A stretch of DNA of 64,000 nt, taken from assembly GCA_026874595.1 (NCBI GenBank), contig CM049306.1, forward strand, positions 53,414,019 to 53,478,018, in the 5' to 3' direction. A model generated the notes under the pieces. The model did no database searches and had not been told where the DNA came from. It was given only the letters and a program-made list of their open reading frames with translations. The DNA is from Sipunculus nudus (lineage: Eukaryota > Annelida > Sipuncula > Golfingiida > Sipunculidae). This document shows positions 34,813 to 47,856 of this stretch, in pieces (position 1 is the first letter of the stretch; every line of letters begins with the position of its first letter). Made by a program: the position numbers and the translations under genes.

Positions 34813-37429
34813 AAAAAAAACATTTTTTTTTAAATTTCAGAATTTTTTTCTAGAATTTTCATAGCCCCTTGAACATGGATCTGCACAGCCATTCAGGTTA
34901 GCAGTCCTGAACCAGTCAAATGTAGAAGTTTTGATTTTAACTTAGTCAAGAAATATTGATATTTACCTGTGGCCCAGGACTCAATAGGTTAAACAAGGAC
35001 ATTAGAGTGTTTACCTAGAGCTAGCTTACACACAGATTCAAACAATGCAAGTGGACAAATATAATAATCCATTGCACTGAGAAGAATCAATGATTAAATA
35101 TGTATTAATGGCTCTGATAAGAATCAATTTGTAAATCTGTAGTTCTGACAAGAAACAGAGCACTGTTTATCAATGGTACTGGCAGGAATAATAAAATGCA
35201 AATTTCATAAACTTTAAAAGCAGACTGAAGAAGTTCTCAAGTTATTCTCAGTCTGTATGGTAGTTAACGACAATTTTAAGAGTGTTTTATATTTCATGGC
35301 AACTTACAGTTGAAACACATTATATTGCATCATCTTATTGCTTAAAGGAGGCCAGAGGTGGCTGTATCTAAATATATTTACAGACCCCATTTGATACCTT
35401 AGAATACCATACCCTGGTAACCCTAACTTTATTAATCATCAGTCACTGGACCATGGTTGATGTTAATATGTCTGTTGAGATCCAACAACCTTATTCCTAA
35501 ACAGAACAGACTAGAATTTTATCATTTGTATCAGTTAGGTACAAGACTTATTAACCGTTGTAATCTATTTCAAATATTGCAATGCTTATTTACTTTTGCA
35601 GTCAGAAAATTCTCTGTCATATAGTATGCATTTCCAGACAAGCCAGGGATTCTGAGAGACTTGTTCTTGTCAGCCCTACTCAAGATAATGAAGCACTTAT
35701 TCACCTGTGTGTGGCAGCTTCTGTGTGGTTGTGTTTGTGTGTTTATGTGTGTGTGTCATACATCAAGCCCATGACAGGACACACATTAACAGGTGCAGAT
35801 GGAAGCCAGTTTAAAGAGGTAGATTGCTGAGGTAGACATCTGAGGCTAGGAGGTGTTGTGACAGATGAACCCCCGACAGTGTTATCTTGAATTAGTGCCA
35901 GCGTAATATAACAGGTCAGCGTCCAAAATAACTGGGGTAAACCCAGGTTAAACTCACTCCTACCTGCTTGGGTCCGTTGTCAGGTACAGGTGAGGTGGGT
36001 GAGGTAGCCATGCTGTCCAGCTTGAGCACATGCTTAGGGAATACTGAGATGCAGATGTGGGGGCTTTCTTTTGATTTCTCCTTGGATATATAAATATATG
36101 AATATTCATGTACTGGGAAGGTGGTTCAACTTAGGTGTTATGTTAGGGCATGCGGGTTGAATAATGGTTAATTGTGGGTATTAATCACTTGTCAGCTTGA
36201 GTGACTGACGCACCACATGTTCTCCAGAACAGACCCATGCAGCAGTGATGGTGGTAAAAAAAATCCAAATAGTGGTCGCTACTTTGATATTAACGTGGAC
36301 AGTACCTTATCTGTCATGTGGGTGTGGCCTCTCCGATGGGCATGGGAGGGTCAGCTTCCGCTGCAGCAACGTCTTGGGCTAAGCTAGGGGGTATGCTACA
36401 CCAACTTGTTAGATCATCTGATCAACTTTCATTGGGGACTTTTTATAGCCACTGGATGATGCACACCGGGGCATGTACACACAGAAGTGAGGCCGCCTGG
36501 CTGCCACTCAACTAGTGCACATGCTCATCTTTCCCCTCCCACCAGAGGCCAAAATTAGATGGCCTTCCACAGCCTCTCACAAGTACTCTTTAGCCCAGGC
36601 TTAGCCACTAAAGCGACCCTTCCCAACTGAACATGAGTCTTTATTATCATAAGATGACCGTATGCTCTATGAGTGTAGCACCATGTGTCTCCGCTGCAGT
36701 TATGTAAACAAATATCAGTTGTTGCATGTGGACCTGCAGAGATGGATGCTGGTTGTACTTTTTGCTGCTCTTGCCTAATCCTTCATGTATAGGATGCTCC
36801 AGGTAAGAGTAAGGTTTAATTGATACAGGTGATTCCTGACAATTTTATTACCACATGGGTGGGGTTGTCTGGAGTATTATCTACATTAGTTCCATGCGTT
36901 TGTGTGACACTGAACAGCGAGGTGTTCTTGTTCCTAGAATTCCTGGAATATATCAGTGGCACAGACTGAAATAGCCAAGTTGTAACCATGCTCCTTATGA
37001 TGTAGTTTTTGTCTCCGGACCAGAGGTAAGGATGATAACCTGAGTTTTAGCATGGTAGTGACGGGTGTCTTCAAAATGTTGATGATACACAGAGATGTTA
37101 TATCTCTCTCATTTCACCAGAGCTGTTTCTGGCTTAACAACAAGACCCAGTCTGAGTTTTAACAATGTTAATTATCTCCAGGGTTCCACTTGCAGTAACA
37201 CCTTATTGTTTTACACCTGAGCCAGGTATGCAAGTTAATCTTATGAAGAGGAAGTTGCATTTCTTTACAATGATAAGGGATACCAGAGTCTCAAACCTCT
37301 TATGAACCATAACGATAAAGCTATATATGTATAGAGTGTAAAATATTTCCAATTTATTAATGATCAAGTATTCTGATTTTCAGTTGCTCAGCTGTGTACA
37401 TCCACTATTGGATTTTTTAATTTCACCAT

Positions 37430-38115
37430 ATGAGCCCTGTTGGGTTTTCTGTTTTCTGTTTACACATCTGAGTAAAGGCCTATTAAGCTTCTTTTTTTCA
37501 GTTTTCACAGAAAAGTATATATGGCCAATTGGATTCTTGATTCCAGTTTACACAGATGAATGTGGGCCCATTGGGCTTCCTGTTTTCCTTTTACACAGCT
37601 GTTTATGGGCCCATTGGGCTTCTGTTTTCCTTTTACACAGCTGTTTATGGGCCCATTGGGCTTCTGTTTTCCATTTACATAGCTGAGTATTGGCCCATTT
37701 GGGCTTCCTGTTTTCCTTTTACACAGCTGTTTATGGGCCCATTGGGCTTCTGTTTTCCATTTACATAGCTGAGTATTGGCCCATTTGGTTTCCTGTTTTC
37801 CTTTTACACAGCTGTTTATGGGCCCATTGGGCTTCTGTTTTCTATTTACATAGCTGAGTATTGGCCCATTGGGCTTCCTGTTTTCCTTTTACACAGCTGG
37901 TTATGGACCCATTGGGCTTCTGTTTTCCTTTTACACAGCTGTTTATGGGCCCATTGGGCTCCTGTTTTCCATTTACATAGCTGAGTATTGGCCCATTTGG
38001 TTTCCTGTTTTCCTTTTACATGGCTGAGTATAGGTCAATTGGGCTTCTTGTTTCCATATACACAGCTGAGTACATGCCCACAGGGCTTCCTGTTTTTAAT
38101 TTGCACAGCAATGAA
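37430..38115 (+). repeat. 42-bp minisatellite with alternating unit types
   Basis: The unit TTTTCCTTTTACACAGCTGT then TTATGGGCCCATTGGGCTTC repeats about 14-16 times. Type A (ACACAGCTGTTTATGGGC) and type B (ACATAGCTGAGTATTGGC) alternate in part of the array, giving an ~85-bp higher-order period. The open reading frames seen here are repeat products, not genes. Confidence 0.9.
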
Positions 38116-38478
38116 TGGGCCCATTTCTTTTCTTTTCAATTCATATTGAATCAGCTCTTGATGTACTTTTATTTATTAATTTCTTCTTTTTCACTGACCC
38201 AGTCAGGGTAAGGGCCTTTTACAGCTACTCTCATAGCTGTCACAAGATCCCTTGCAGCTGAATGCCCTTAACAGGTACACAAGTTTTGCATAAGCCTATC
38301 AGACCGGACTGGTGGGGTCCCTCTGACACTGTGGTATTGGACTTAAATGGAAACTATACCTCCTGACCAGAACTTCAACATGTCAGAAATAAAACCATTA
38401 TGGTATTGTTTTCAATTTTGACTGTGTTAAAAGTGGGATTTGTCTTTACACTAGTAGCAAAAGGAAATTAAAACTGTT

Positions 38479-39659
38479 AATTGTATCCGCCAAAACAGAG
38501 TTTTGCGGATACCTTGTTTTCAGCTGCTCGCCGCAGCTGCCGCCGCCGCGTAGTGTCCGGAGAACTCCTCCGTAACCGCTGGGCGGAATTTTATGAAACC
38601 CGGGATTATGTTCGAGTCACATGTGAACTGCTGCGCCCCGATTTTGTTTTGACCTCTGACCTTTCCTCTGCGCTCTGCATCCGTTTGTGCGTCTGTTTCC
38701 ACACATAAACCCACATATCTCGGGAACCGTTTGACCGAACAGGAAAATTTTTTTGCACAAATGTAGCCCTTGGAGAGCTTTATAACATACACAAAAAATG
38801 GTGGCACCACCTGCAACCATGTTTGCACAGTGTCCATCTGTTCGTCTGCTTTGGGTTAAAATCACTCATATCTATGCAGTGACTTGACTAATTCACCTGA
38901 AATTCGGAATGCGTAAACATCCTGGATAGCTTTTCTGATTTTATGACAGGTGGCGCCACCTACATTCACGTTTACGCTGCAGACATCCAAGCTCATATCT
39001 CGGGAACCGTTTGACCGATTGGGCCAAAATTTTGCATGTGTATAGATCTCACATAGCTCTTCATCATACGCAAAACTGGTGGCCCCACTTGCAGCCATTT
39101 TTGCACAGCTCCTGTCTGTTTGTCTGCCATGGGATAAAATCACTCATATCTCGGCAGTGGTTTGACATATCTGCCCAAAATTTTGCAGGTTTATACATCC
39201 CCGACAGCTCTCCTGATTTTATGACAGGTGGCGCCACCTGCATTCTAGTTTATGCAGCAGACATCCAAGCTCATATCTTTGGAACCGTTTGACCGATTGG
39301 GCCAAAGTTTTGCATGTGTATAGCTCTCACATAGCTCTTTATCATACGCAAAACTGGTGGCGTCACCTGCAACCATTTTTGCTCAGCGTCCATCTGTTTG
39401 TCTGCCACGGGCTAAAATCACTCATATACATGTAGTGGTTTGACTTATCTGCCTTAAATTTTGCATATGTATACAACTTGGACAGCTTTCTGGATTTTGT
39501 GGTAGGGGGGGCAACCTACATACACAATTTGGCTGCAGACATCCATGCTAATATGGAACACTCTATTTCCCCTTGCCACTCAATCCATGCCTCACTTCAC
39601 CCGTTCCACTCTGATTTAGGCAGATACACGTAGTCGCTTGTCGACTACCCGTATTCTAG
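38479..39659 (+). mobile_element. Helentron-like non-autonomous element, family A, copy 2 (full length)
   Basis: The left end has the inverted repeat GTATCCGCC...GCGGATAC around an A/T-rich loop (38483-38512). A unique GC-rich lead follows, then about four half-units forming a ~278-bp tandem dimer (CTCATATCTCGGGAACCGTT / CTCATATCTCGGCAGTGG). Two perfect GGTGGCGCCACC palindromes lie at 38949 and 39227. The right end is the hairpin GTAGTCG-CTTGT-CGACTAC (39630-39648), CCGTATT, CTAG, then T. This matches the HINE layout of Helentrons: 5' subterminal inverted repeat, internal tandem repeats, 3' hairpin and CTAG. Confidence 0.75.
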
Positions 39660-40479
39660 TTGAATATAAATTGAATGAAAATGCAAAGATTAGTCTGCAC
39701 ATAGTTTTTAAACCTTGATCATGGGAAAGTGCCTTATAGAATACTGAATTAAGTTTATTGAGTCTTTGTAATAGGTGTATTTCCCTGACTTTTACTTTCC
39801 CAGTATCAGCAGATAATGTATATGATAACAGATGGACTTTAGGTCAACAGCCAGCATTCTTGAGGATATAGCGTACTGCAGCAGTATACTCTTCACAGTC
39901 CAGATGTTTTGTAGTTGTTACTGCTGCAAGCACATGTTCCATCAAACTCTGGGCTGGTGCATGCTATGGTTTTGATCTTCCTAGCAAGTTGCTACATATT
40001 GGTTTATATATACACCTTATGTGAATGATTAACAGTCATGAACTTCAGACAGCTGTGCAACTTGTTGTGATCTACATAGTTTTGATGTACCAATGTTGTC
40101 AGTTGTAGTTTTGTATATTTGTTTTGTTTACACCATGGCACCAATTAAGTAAGCAGTTACAGAAGAGGCAGTATGCAGTTTTGGCCAGAAATGCCTTAGA
40201 TCTATTAGTACTATTTTTAACATGGGTTAATTGTAACTTAATGAGAAACTGATGAAAAGATGTCCGTAGACAGTAAAGTGAGAGAGGAGGACCAAAACTT
40301 GAGAGATCATCAGGGTAGGTCTGGCACACAGAACTGGCACTCTCATTGATCTGATTGGCTGGCTCAGTGTTCAGAATCTTGCCCGATCACTGATTTTGTG
40401 AAACTCACATGGTATATGTTCCAATAACATACTAGAGAAAATATCTGTCCTTGTACTGATAAATTGATGAAATATACGA

Positions 40480-40680
40480 GAAAGAGCCTGGACAGTAAAG
40501 GGTAAAACGTTTGGCTCTCTCCAGTGGCGACTCGGATTTGATCCCCGACGTGGCGATGAGAGTGGGTTGTAGTTGCCTGTCCAAGGCCAGTCGTTTTCTC
40601 TGGGTTCTCCGGTTTCCTCCACCTATACAGTCTACCAAATGCCAAAATCTGCACCATGGCGAGTGCCACGATTAGTTATA
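40480..40680 (+). mobile_element. SINE-like element with B-box
   Basis: GGATTTGATCCCC (40534-40546) resembles a Pol III B box, preceded by TGGCTCTCTCCAGTGG as a degraded A box. The downstream body has TGAGAGTGGGTTGTAGTTGC and GTTCTCCGGTTTCCTCCACC, a block I recognise from widespread invertebrate SINE-type repeats. Confidence 0.55.
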
Positions 40681-41568
40681 ATAACTATTTGTACAATCCA
40701 TGTTAAATAAATGAGTTAATATTTATAATCATCCAATAGAAGCTGATATATGACATTTGATAAGAGTCTCCTATTGTCTTGTAAGGAATGTAATATGAAA
40801 TTTCATTGGTAAAAAATTGAAATAGAGCATCTGATTGGCTAATTAATGCATAATATAAAAAAGGGTTGTTTGGATGCAGTTATTCATTATTCCTGTAATG
40901 AACATTTGTGAACACTTGATTTACTTATGGTTTGGATATAAATTCTAGGAGAGGAAGATATAGCTGGGGTCTTAATTATAATGTACCAAACATGTATTCT
41001 AATATGTTGCGGTTACTGTGATAAGGGTCATATTTTAAGATAATGGAATTGAGCAGCTTTAATGGAGGTCATGGTTTCTGGTATATAAAGCGTGTCTGTT
41101 CGGCTTAACTGAGGGAGAGCACTCAGAAATGAACAGATTGTGTGATAAACCTGGTAGTAGGTCATTACCAAGATAAACCTGATATTATTAAATCAGAATT
41201 TTCTAGCCTGTGTAGTGCTAAGAGTAAGATATGTAGTAATATGACCTCATGAGCAATGTAGCCATATCACCTAAATGGAAGGAGCCAAACTGACATAACT
41301 CTTACAGATGAAGACTTACTGTAAAAGTAAAATGGAACAGTTTAAGAACATTGAGAGGGACCTTCAAGTTCAATATTTACATCGCTAAAATTCAGATTTT
41401 AAGTTTGCAGCATAGTGCCCATCCTGATACTATGGATATTTATCCTGGGCTGTGTCTTGTGGCATTTTCTGTCTTGTGGACATGTCCTTTGACTAAACAT
41501 TTTTGTTATGGATTATTTTGTCTTAGAACTGCCTTTAATGGACGTTTATAGGTCATGGTTGGTATTTA

Positions 41569-41871
41569 CAGGGCTCAACATTAACTTTTGAAAGTACTTT
41601 TGATAGTACTTGCCTGACTGGCAAGAAACATCTAGCTTTCACTTACCCTTCATGAATTTTTACTTGCCCTACAAATATCATTGATGTTATTCAAGAACAC
41701 AAAGATCTTGTTTCCAGCCTTTACTTGGATAAAGGTTATGTTGTTTCCACTTGCCTGACTACCCACTTACCCGACTGGGCAAGTAGGAGGTGACTTTTAG
41801 TTGTCCTTCCACTATTTTCTAGAACTTTCACTTGCCCTTGGCCAGCGGTTAACCGTTAATGTCGAGCCCTG
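41569..41871. mobile_element. hAT-like MITE, 303 bp
   Basis: The termini CAGGGCTCAACATTAAC and GTTAATGTCGAGCCCTG are 16/17 inverted repeats with the CAGGG start typical of hAT elements. The flanking 8-mers do not match, so the duplication is lost or the ends are displaced. It lies about 270 bp upstream of ZIP13 exon 2. Confidence 0.65.
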
Positions 41872-42141
41872 ATTAACTATATTCATTAAATAAATGGATG
41901 GATTAGAGGATAACATTAATAATAATGGCCTATTGGAGCGAGTCCTGCTTGAATGGTCCAGACCTTCAAGCATTCTTTTGTGTATGTTCTGTATGTTGAT
42001 GTAGAATAAAACAGCATCAAAAGAAACATCACACAGACCAAGTAATGAACCCTGTTGGTCCAGATGAGATCAGAATTCTTGCTTCCTGTGTTCATGATTT
42101 TGTTTTGCTGTTTCTTATTCCTGGTTCGTTTTCTTCCTCAG

Positions 42142-42246
42142 CTGGTGCCTCTCGTTTGAAGCTGTTGCTGAGCTTTGCCGTAGGTGGATTATTGGGGGAT
42201 GTCTTCCTGCATTTACTGCCCGAGGCCTGGAATCATCTCCACAAAG
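42142..42246 (+). CDS. SLC39A13: ZIP13-like zinc transporter, exon 2 (TM2)
   Basis: Acceptor TTCTTCCTCAG ends at 42141 and donor AAAG|GTCAGT follows at 42247. The 105-nt exon enters and leaves in phase 1, giving [20 protein letters not shown] followed by [14 protein letters not shown] (residues 102-136). The [16 protein letters not shown] block is the conserved TM2 signature of the LIV-1 subfamily, with the His and Pro of the HxxP motif. It lies 26.9 kb downstream of exon 1. Identity with the same gene rests on phase match and on ZIP order. Confidence 0.9.
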
Positions 42247-42482
42247 GTCAGTATAAGCTTATAACCAAACTCACAGCCTTCTACACACAATAAAAAAGGT
42301 CATTATGACCCACTTTGCCAAATTGATCTATTTTATAAAATAAACTGTAATGCTGCTGTTCTATGTCTTTTCCTGTGGTAAATTTTGTTTTCTCTTTTTC
42401 TGTGAAAATCTCAAATATTCATTGACAATGCATTTTCCTTTTTGAAAATCAGGTCAGTGGCAAATATATGGTATAGGAAGTA

Positions 42483-42509
42483 GTAATAATAATAATAATA
42501 ATAATAATG
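42483..42509. repeat. (AAT)n microsatellite
   Basis: Nine perfect trinucleotide units. Confidence 0.9.
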
Positions 42510-43451
42510 AGGATGATTTATAGTCCTACTTGAAGTTTAGGATTTGGGCATGGTCTGAAAAAGCACTACTTCTCTCTAAACTTTGCCGATACACGTCCCC
42601 TTCCCACCAATCTCTCTTTGAAGATAAACTCATGCTTGGACACTGTCTCCAGAGTACTTTTGTGTTGCATCCCTGCCCCCATTGAATTCTTACAGGTTTA
42701 TTTTTCCCAGTTTCTCAAAATTGCTCATGAGGGATGCCATTTTACATACAAACTAAAACCTGCATGTCACAGATTGCATGTCAAAATTTTGGGTATACTG
42801 CTAGTAATAATAATGATACAGTGAAGCACCATAAATCAGAACACTGTTTATTGAAAAAAACATTTTTATACTGAAATTGAAAACTTCTCATGACTTTATC
42901 TGAAACTTTCCTAAAGTTGTTAATATCAAAGGGATTATGTTTTGTAAGAAAAGATCATAGAATTTATTCCCTGTCCCAACTAATCACTGTGGACATTATC
43001 AAAATTAGTCACCAGGTGTAGGTTGAATTTACTTCTCCAGTCATTGTTGTACAGGAGGAAACAGCCTTTTTAACATTTTAGTCCTCCCACCAGCCAGTTT
43101 CCAATCAGGTTAATCTGCGAGAGATAACTGGTTATTTGACTGATATTTCAGCTTAATAAGCTGAGTGAAAACAGATAATTTAGTGGACATGTATTTTGTA
43201 TGATGATATTTTACTTATTTTTTCATGACATTATTTCTTTCTGATGCTGTGGTAGTGATTTATTGACAATTCATCACATTGATTATACTGACCAAAATCA
43301 CTGCTCTCAGTGAGGTTGGATAAATAGTGCTTCACTGTAATGATAACACCTGTAGTAGAGCCCAGGACCACCGTCATACTACAATGCTAAAAGCTGACTT
43401 AAGATCAAACCCAGCCAAGTTTATCAGAAGGCATGGCAGATATTTCATTAA

Positions 43452-45232
43452 GGCCAGACTTTTTTAATTTTTCGGTTTACAAACCCGCCGACCTCCAATT
43501 TCCTCATTTCAGAAAAAAAATAAAATTGGCATTTTGACTTTTTTCCCTTTTATATTGCATCGCCGAATCCAACACGGTTGTTGAAAAATGAAATGTTTAG
43601 TGACCGTGTGTATTAGATCACCTCAAACGTTAGAACTCTTATGATTGGCTAATAAGGTCACTTTCTTAATGACAGATGGAGGGTTTAAGCCAATCACAAT
43701 AGGGTATCCTTGGGCCATACATGCAATTGATTGGCTATCAAGTAGTAAAAAGATTCAGCAGGGAAATTGAGAAATCTTGGAGAGTTTTTGAAGTTCGTTT
43801 TCTGCACTACAGTACATTTTCAAACCAGCGTTTAGGTCATATTTACCTCGTTAAATATATTTGTTTTAGATAGATGTGAATTAGAAAAGAAATAAGTTTG
43901 GTTGCATAGCGGCTTTACCAGTTTGCCACTGTTAGTAACTTGCTGGATATACAAACAATTTTACTTCTTAAGACTAATTTTTGCACTCAAAGTCAGATGC
44001 TATTTATTGATGCAAATTGGCTAAGTTTCACAAGTTTACTCTTAAAAAATATTATAACTTGTAAAAACTTAAAAACGTAGTCTTGTAACGCTTAAAAGAA
44101 AATTACTGAACAGATGAATTATATATATACTGCATAAGGTCGTCATGTACTCTTTTAAAACTCCAGGAATTCTCAGGGTTTCTGCAGTATTTCCGACTAT
44201 CTGTATTCTTAGTGGCGCGGGTTTATGTGAAGCGTTGGCTTTGCGGGTATTTTTATAGTCAAAACAAAAGCAAGCTAAAATGAAAGCCATTTAAAATGCA
44301 GAAACTTTGAAAGGATTCATTTAATTGTTCCAAACGGATGTGATGGAAGCTTTGATGTGTATGGATGCCAAAAAGCAATACAAGACTGACAGTGGCCAAG
44401 TGACGGCTTATTAAACTGAGTACGGTACGTACTTTCACTGCCGTGGTAAGAAATGCGGATCTCTATTAATAATTAAAGCTTATTAATACTTTTTAAAATT
44501 TTAAAATAGTTGAATTATTCAATGTGATCTCCAGTGGAAACCTTACTTTATTTGCAGTTGTTGTATATTCAAAGGACTATCAAACATGCGCAACACCAAA
44601 AAAGGAAAGGTCATGGTCATGAATCAAACAACTCGAGTTCCATGTTGTTGACATTTGATAAACAATAGGCGAATAGCTGCAAGTATTGTCATTAATATTG
44701 TCATTCATGAACGACTGAAAAATAAAAACTGCAGTCTATCATTCTAGCAGTGAATATTTAATTTATCCTTGCATATCTGACAAAAATATATTATTTTGTT
44801 TTTGTATAAGTATTGACTGGTCTTTAATTTGTAAAACTTGATAAAATAGGCAGTTCACTTGGCAGGGACAGTGACTGAAGTTTTATTTCAGGTGTGTATG
44901 AAATTATATATAAGTTTTACTGTTTAAACTTTTATTTGTCATTATTTTACCTTCGATGACATTTGAATGGCTTGAAATAACATGGCACACGCATGATTCA
45001 TGTGGAAAACTCAAGAGGATGATGATAATATTTTAATTTTTATATATTGTTTATTTTATACAGGTTTATATAGTGCCATTTAAATATGAATTTTATAACT
45101 CAACTGTACAGTACAGGATTCACAAACACCAGTATCCAGGTTTGTTCCAATTTTTTTTTTTTTTTTCCCTACCTCCTTCCTATCACTTTTCTCAAACATG
45201 TTTGTAAACCAAAGAATTAAAAAAGTCTGGCC
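43452..45232. mobile_element. PIF/Harbinger-like non-autonomous element, 1.78 kb
   Basis: The left end GGCCAGACTTTTTTAATTTT, continuing to GGTTTACAAAC, is inverted at 45199-45232. TAA lies on both outer sides (43449-43451 and 45233-45235), the 3-bp target duplication expected of PIF/Harbinger elements. No transposase motif is seen in the interior; the 73-codon frame on the minus strand has no recognisable similarity. Confidence 0.72.
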
Positions 45233-47439
45233 TAAGCTGAAGTGAGCCAAAATTAATACAAAAAGATCATTCTTTCACAAGTAAAATTTTTGGAAACATC
45301 TACAGACTGATAGATTTGTTTGATTTTGATGCTGTCAGACTGACAAAGTTGAAGTTCCCTGCATTATAATTCATGATACGTAATAACTTGTTTAAATAAA
45401 ATGTAACATGGTCAAATGAGTAGGCTTTCAGGTCAGTTTAAACCAACCAAAATTTTGCAAGCGTAGTTGAGCCACAAAACTTGGCTTACTACTAAAGTCA
45501 GCTGTAATTTTGTTCAAGCCAGCAGCATTTGTGTCCCTTACATGGTTCAGGGCTCTACATAATAGTTTTAATCATTCTACCACTGCTAATAATAATTATG
45601 ACAATAATATTATTAATAATAATAATGTTATAATCAGAGAAATAAAAGCATAAATGTTACTGCTACTACATAAAAAAAAATTTATGATATTAATAATAGG
45701 TGTAGTAAGATGCATATGTTGGCAGCAGGGAGTGGTTCACATATTGTGTTCACACAGCTCGCTAAACTTAATACATGGTATATCACAACTGTATTCACCT
45801 AAGTTATCCTTGAACCTGTATGAATCAGACTTCCAGGGGGGAAGTTATGGAAATACCTGAGTAAATAACTAGATCTTACAGGGAGGACACCCTTGAGATA
45901 ATTTATTACTTTGGTTATGTTTCCCTGTTATTGAAAATTATTGATACAGGTTATGGGACAATGCTCAATGGTCACATAATTAATAATAAACCAGATGCAG
46001 TCCTATATACAGAACTTTCTAAGTTTGATGTTTTTGTACCACCAATGGTAAGCAATTCGTCATCTGATTAATCAGTTTACTGCTTGCTGCATCTTACACA
46101 ATACCTCTAATCACCTGAATAATAATCAGTATTTTTAAGATTATGATTTTTCACTGATGTTGTGCACTGTTGTTGCTTATGTCAAAAGAGGTCAAAGGTT
46201 ATTGTCTGGAGTAGAAAATGTTGATGGTTAGGGCATTTGATGTATTTGTCTTTGGCTGGTTTGATATACTCATGTGTTGACATAAAACAATACATTTATT
46301 TTGTCAATATGGATTCAGTATATTGTGTTCATTGTATCATCGTATCCATGAGAAGTAATATTCCTTAATTTTTGTGTTTTGTAAACATATTTTATGTTGT
46401 TAATGTGTTGCTCACTTGGCAGTCAAGTGCCAAAACTTTCAAATTTTCAAACATGTTATGATGCATACATATAATTATGATGACTTGAATTGGTATGTTA
46501 TCCATATAAATAACTGTTTTGATGAAATACTCCTTCTGTATTTTGTTTATTTCAAGTGTTATAGATAACCATAACAAACAATGCACCCTTTATCACCATC
46601 GTATTTATATATGAAGGTAATGACCAGGAAAACATGAAGTATATAAACAATTAGCATTGGGTTTTACTTTAACTATATTTCAATACATTTTTGCATTACT
46701 TGTTTACACAGTACCAAGCCCTATGATCAGTATTTATCAAATACCATCTTTTAGTATTGAAGTAGGTATTGTATGTGAGTACGCTGAGTGATACCTGACT
46801 ACAGCACAGGTAAACATGAAGCATATGTGACATGTTCTAAATGATATTTTACTGTATATTGGTGTCTTGCATTGTGTTACCTGGTCAACACCCAACTCTA
46901 CTTTTGAACTAACTTACATGACAGCTCTGTAATTAACACAAATTGCAAATAGGCGTGAGTCATCCCATTTCCTGTATTCTACCTTGGTACTTAGTAAATA
47001 CTACCTGATCCAGTCCCTGAGTGTGATGCTTATCAAATACCAGGTCAAAAGATTGTTGATTATTTTTCTAAGCTCTCAGTCATAGGTCACATGATCAAAG
47101 CTTACTTTTCTTCTGTAGTTAAGTTTGAAGCTAAACTTGTCAGAGTTAATTATAAATTGTAATGAGACTGGTATCACTTAAAGTAGTGTTAGGACAGATG
47201 ATTGACGATATTTTGGCTAAGGAGTCTTCACAAAGGTTAAGCTTTAGGCCTATATATCAATTGAGAAAATGAACAGTTCTATATTTAATAACAAATTTCA
47301 TACACCAACAGGACTCAAATGTTACTGATCATGAAATTCCAACTGATTTCCAATGCTTCTCAGAAGTGCCTAATAATCAGTCATTTGCTGCTGATATGCA
47401 GTCAGTGATCAGTTATGATCAAAGAAGCAATTGCCTACA

Positions 47440-47856
47440 CTATAAAGAAAGTATCCAGTGTATGATAAAGAGCTGTGTAAGATTGATACACATGCAAAAT
47501 TTCAGGCTGATACGTCAAACCAGTCCTGAAATATAAGGATGGATGTTTGCAGTAGAAATGTAAATGTAGGTGGCGCCAGCTGTCATATGAAAGGGAAGCC
47601 CATCCAAGATGTATACACATGCTAAATTTCAGTAAATAAATCCAATCACTGCAGAGATATGAGTGATTTAACCCAAGGCAGACAAACAGATGGAAGCCAT
47701 GATAAATATGGTTGTAGACGGCACCACCAGTTTTGTGAATTTTGAGTCTTGTTAAATTCCATCCAGTGGTTACAGAGTTCTTCTCTGAAAACCTATGCAG
47801 CAGCAGTGGGCTGAAAAATAGTATCTGCAAAATTTTTTTGGGCAGATACATTTAAT
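47440..47856 (-). mobile_element. Helentron-like element, family A, copy 3 (3'-truncated)
   Basis: On the minus strand it opens with the 5' inverted repeat GTATCTGCC...TTTGCAGATAC, then CTGCATAGGTTTTC and AACTCTGTAACCACTGGA as in copy 1. It continues into core units with the near-palindrome GGTGGCGCCAGC at 47569. No CTAG terminus is found at the other end. Confidence 0.65.

Larger units (their letters stand above)
15282..42141 (+). other. ZIP13 intron 1 (26.9 kb)
   Basis: The long first intron. Between the named repeats I see AT-rich sequence with no supported exon. Stretches with nothing recognised include 15300-17900, 18000-22300, 29820-32430 and 32650-34540. Confidence 0.8.

Noticed and set aside
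37360-37768. Open frames of 70-108 codons in the 42-bp repeat region
   Set aside because: They are by-products of a period divisible by three; several overlapping frames stay open for the same reason.
38481-39292. Overlapping frames of 75-105 codons on both strands of family A copy 2
   Set aside because: The element is structurally non-coding; the frames differ between copies and contain no Rep or helicase motifs.
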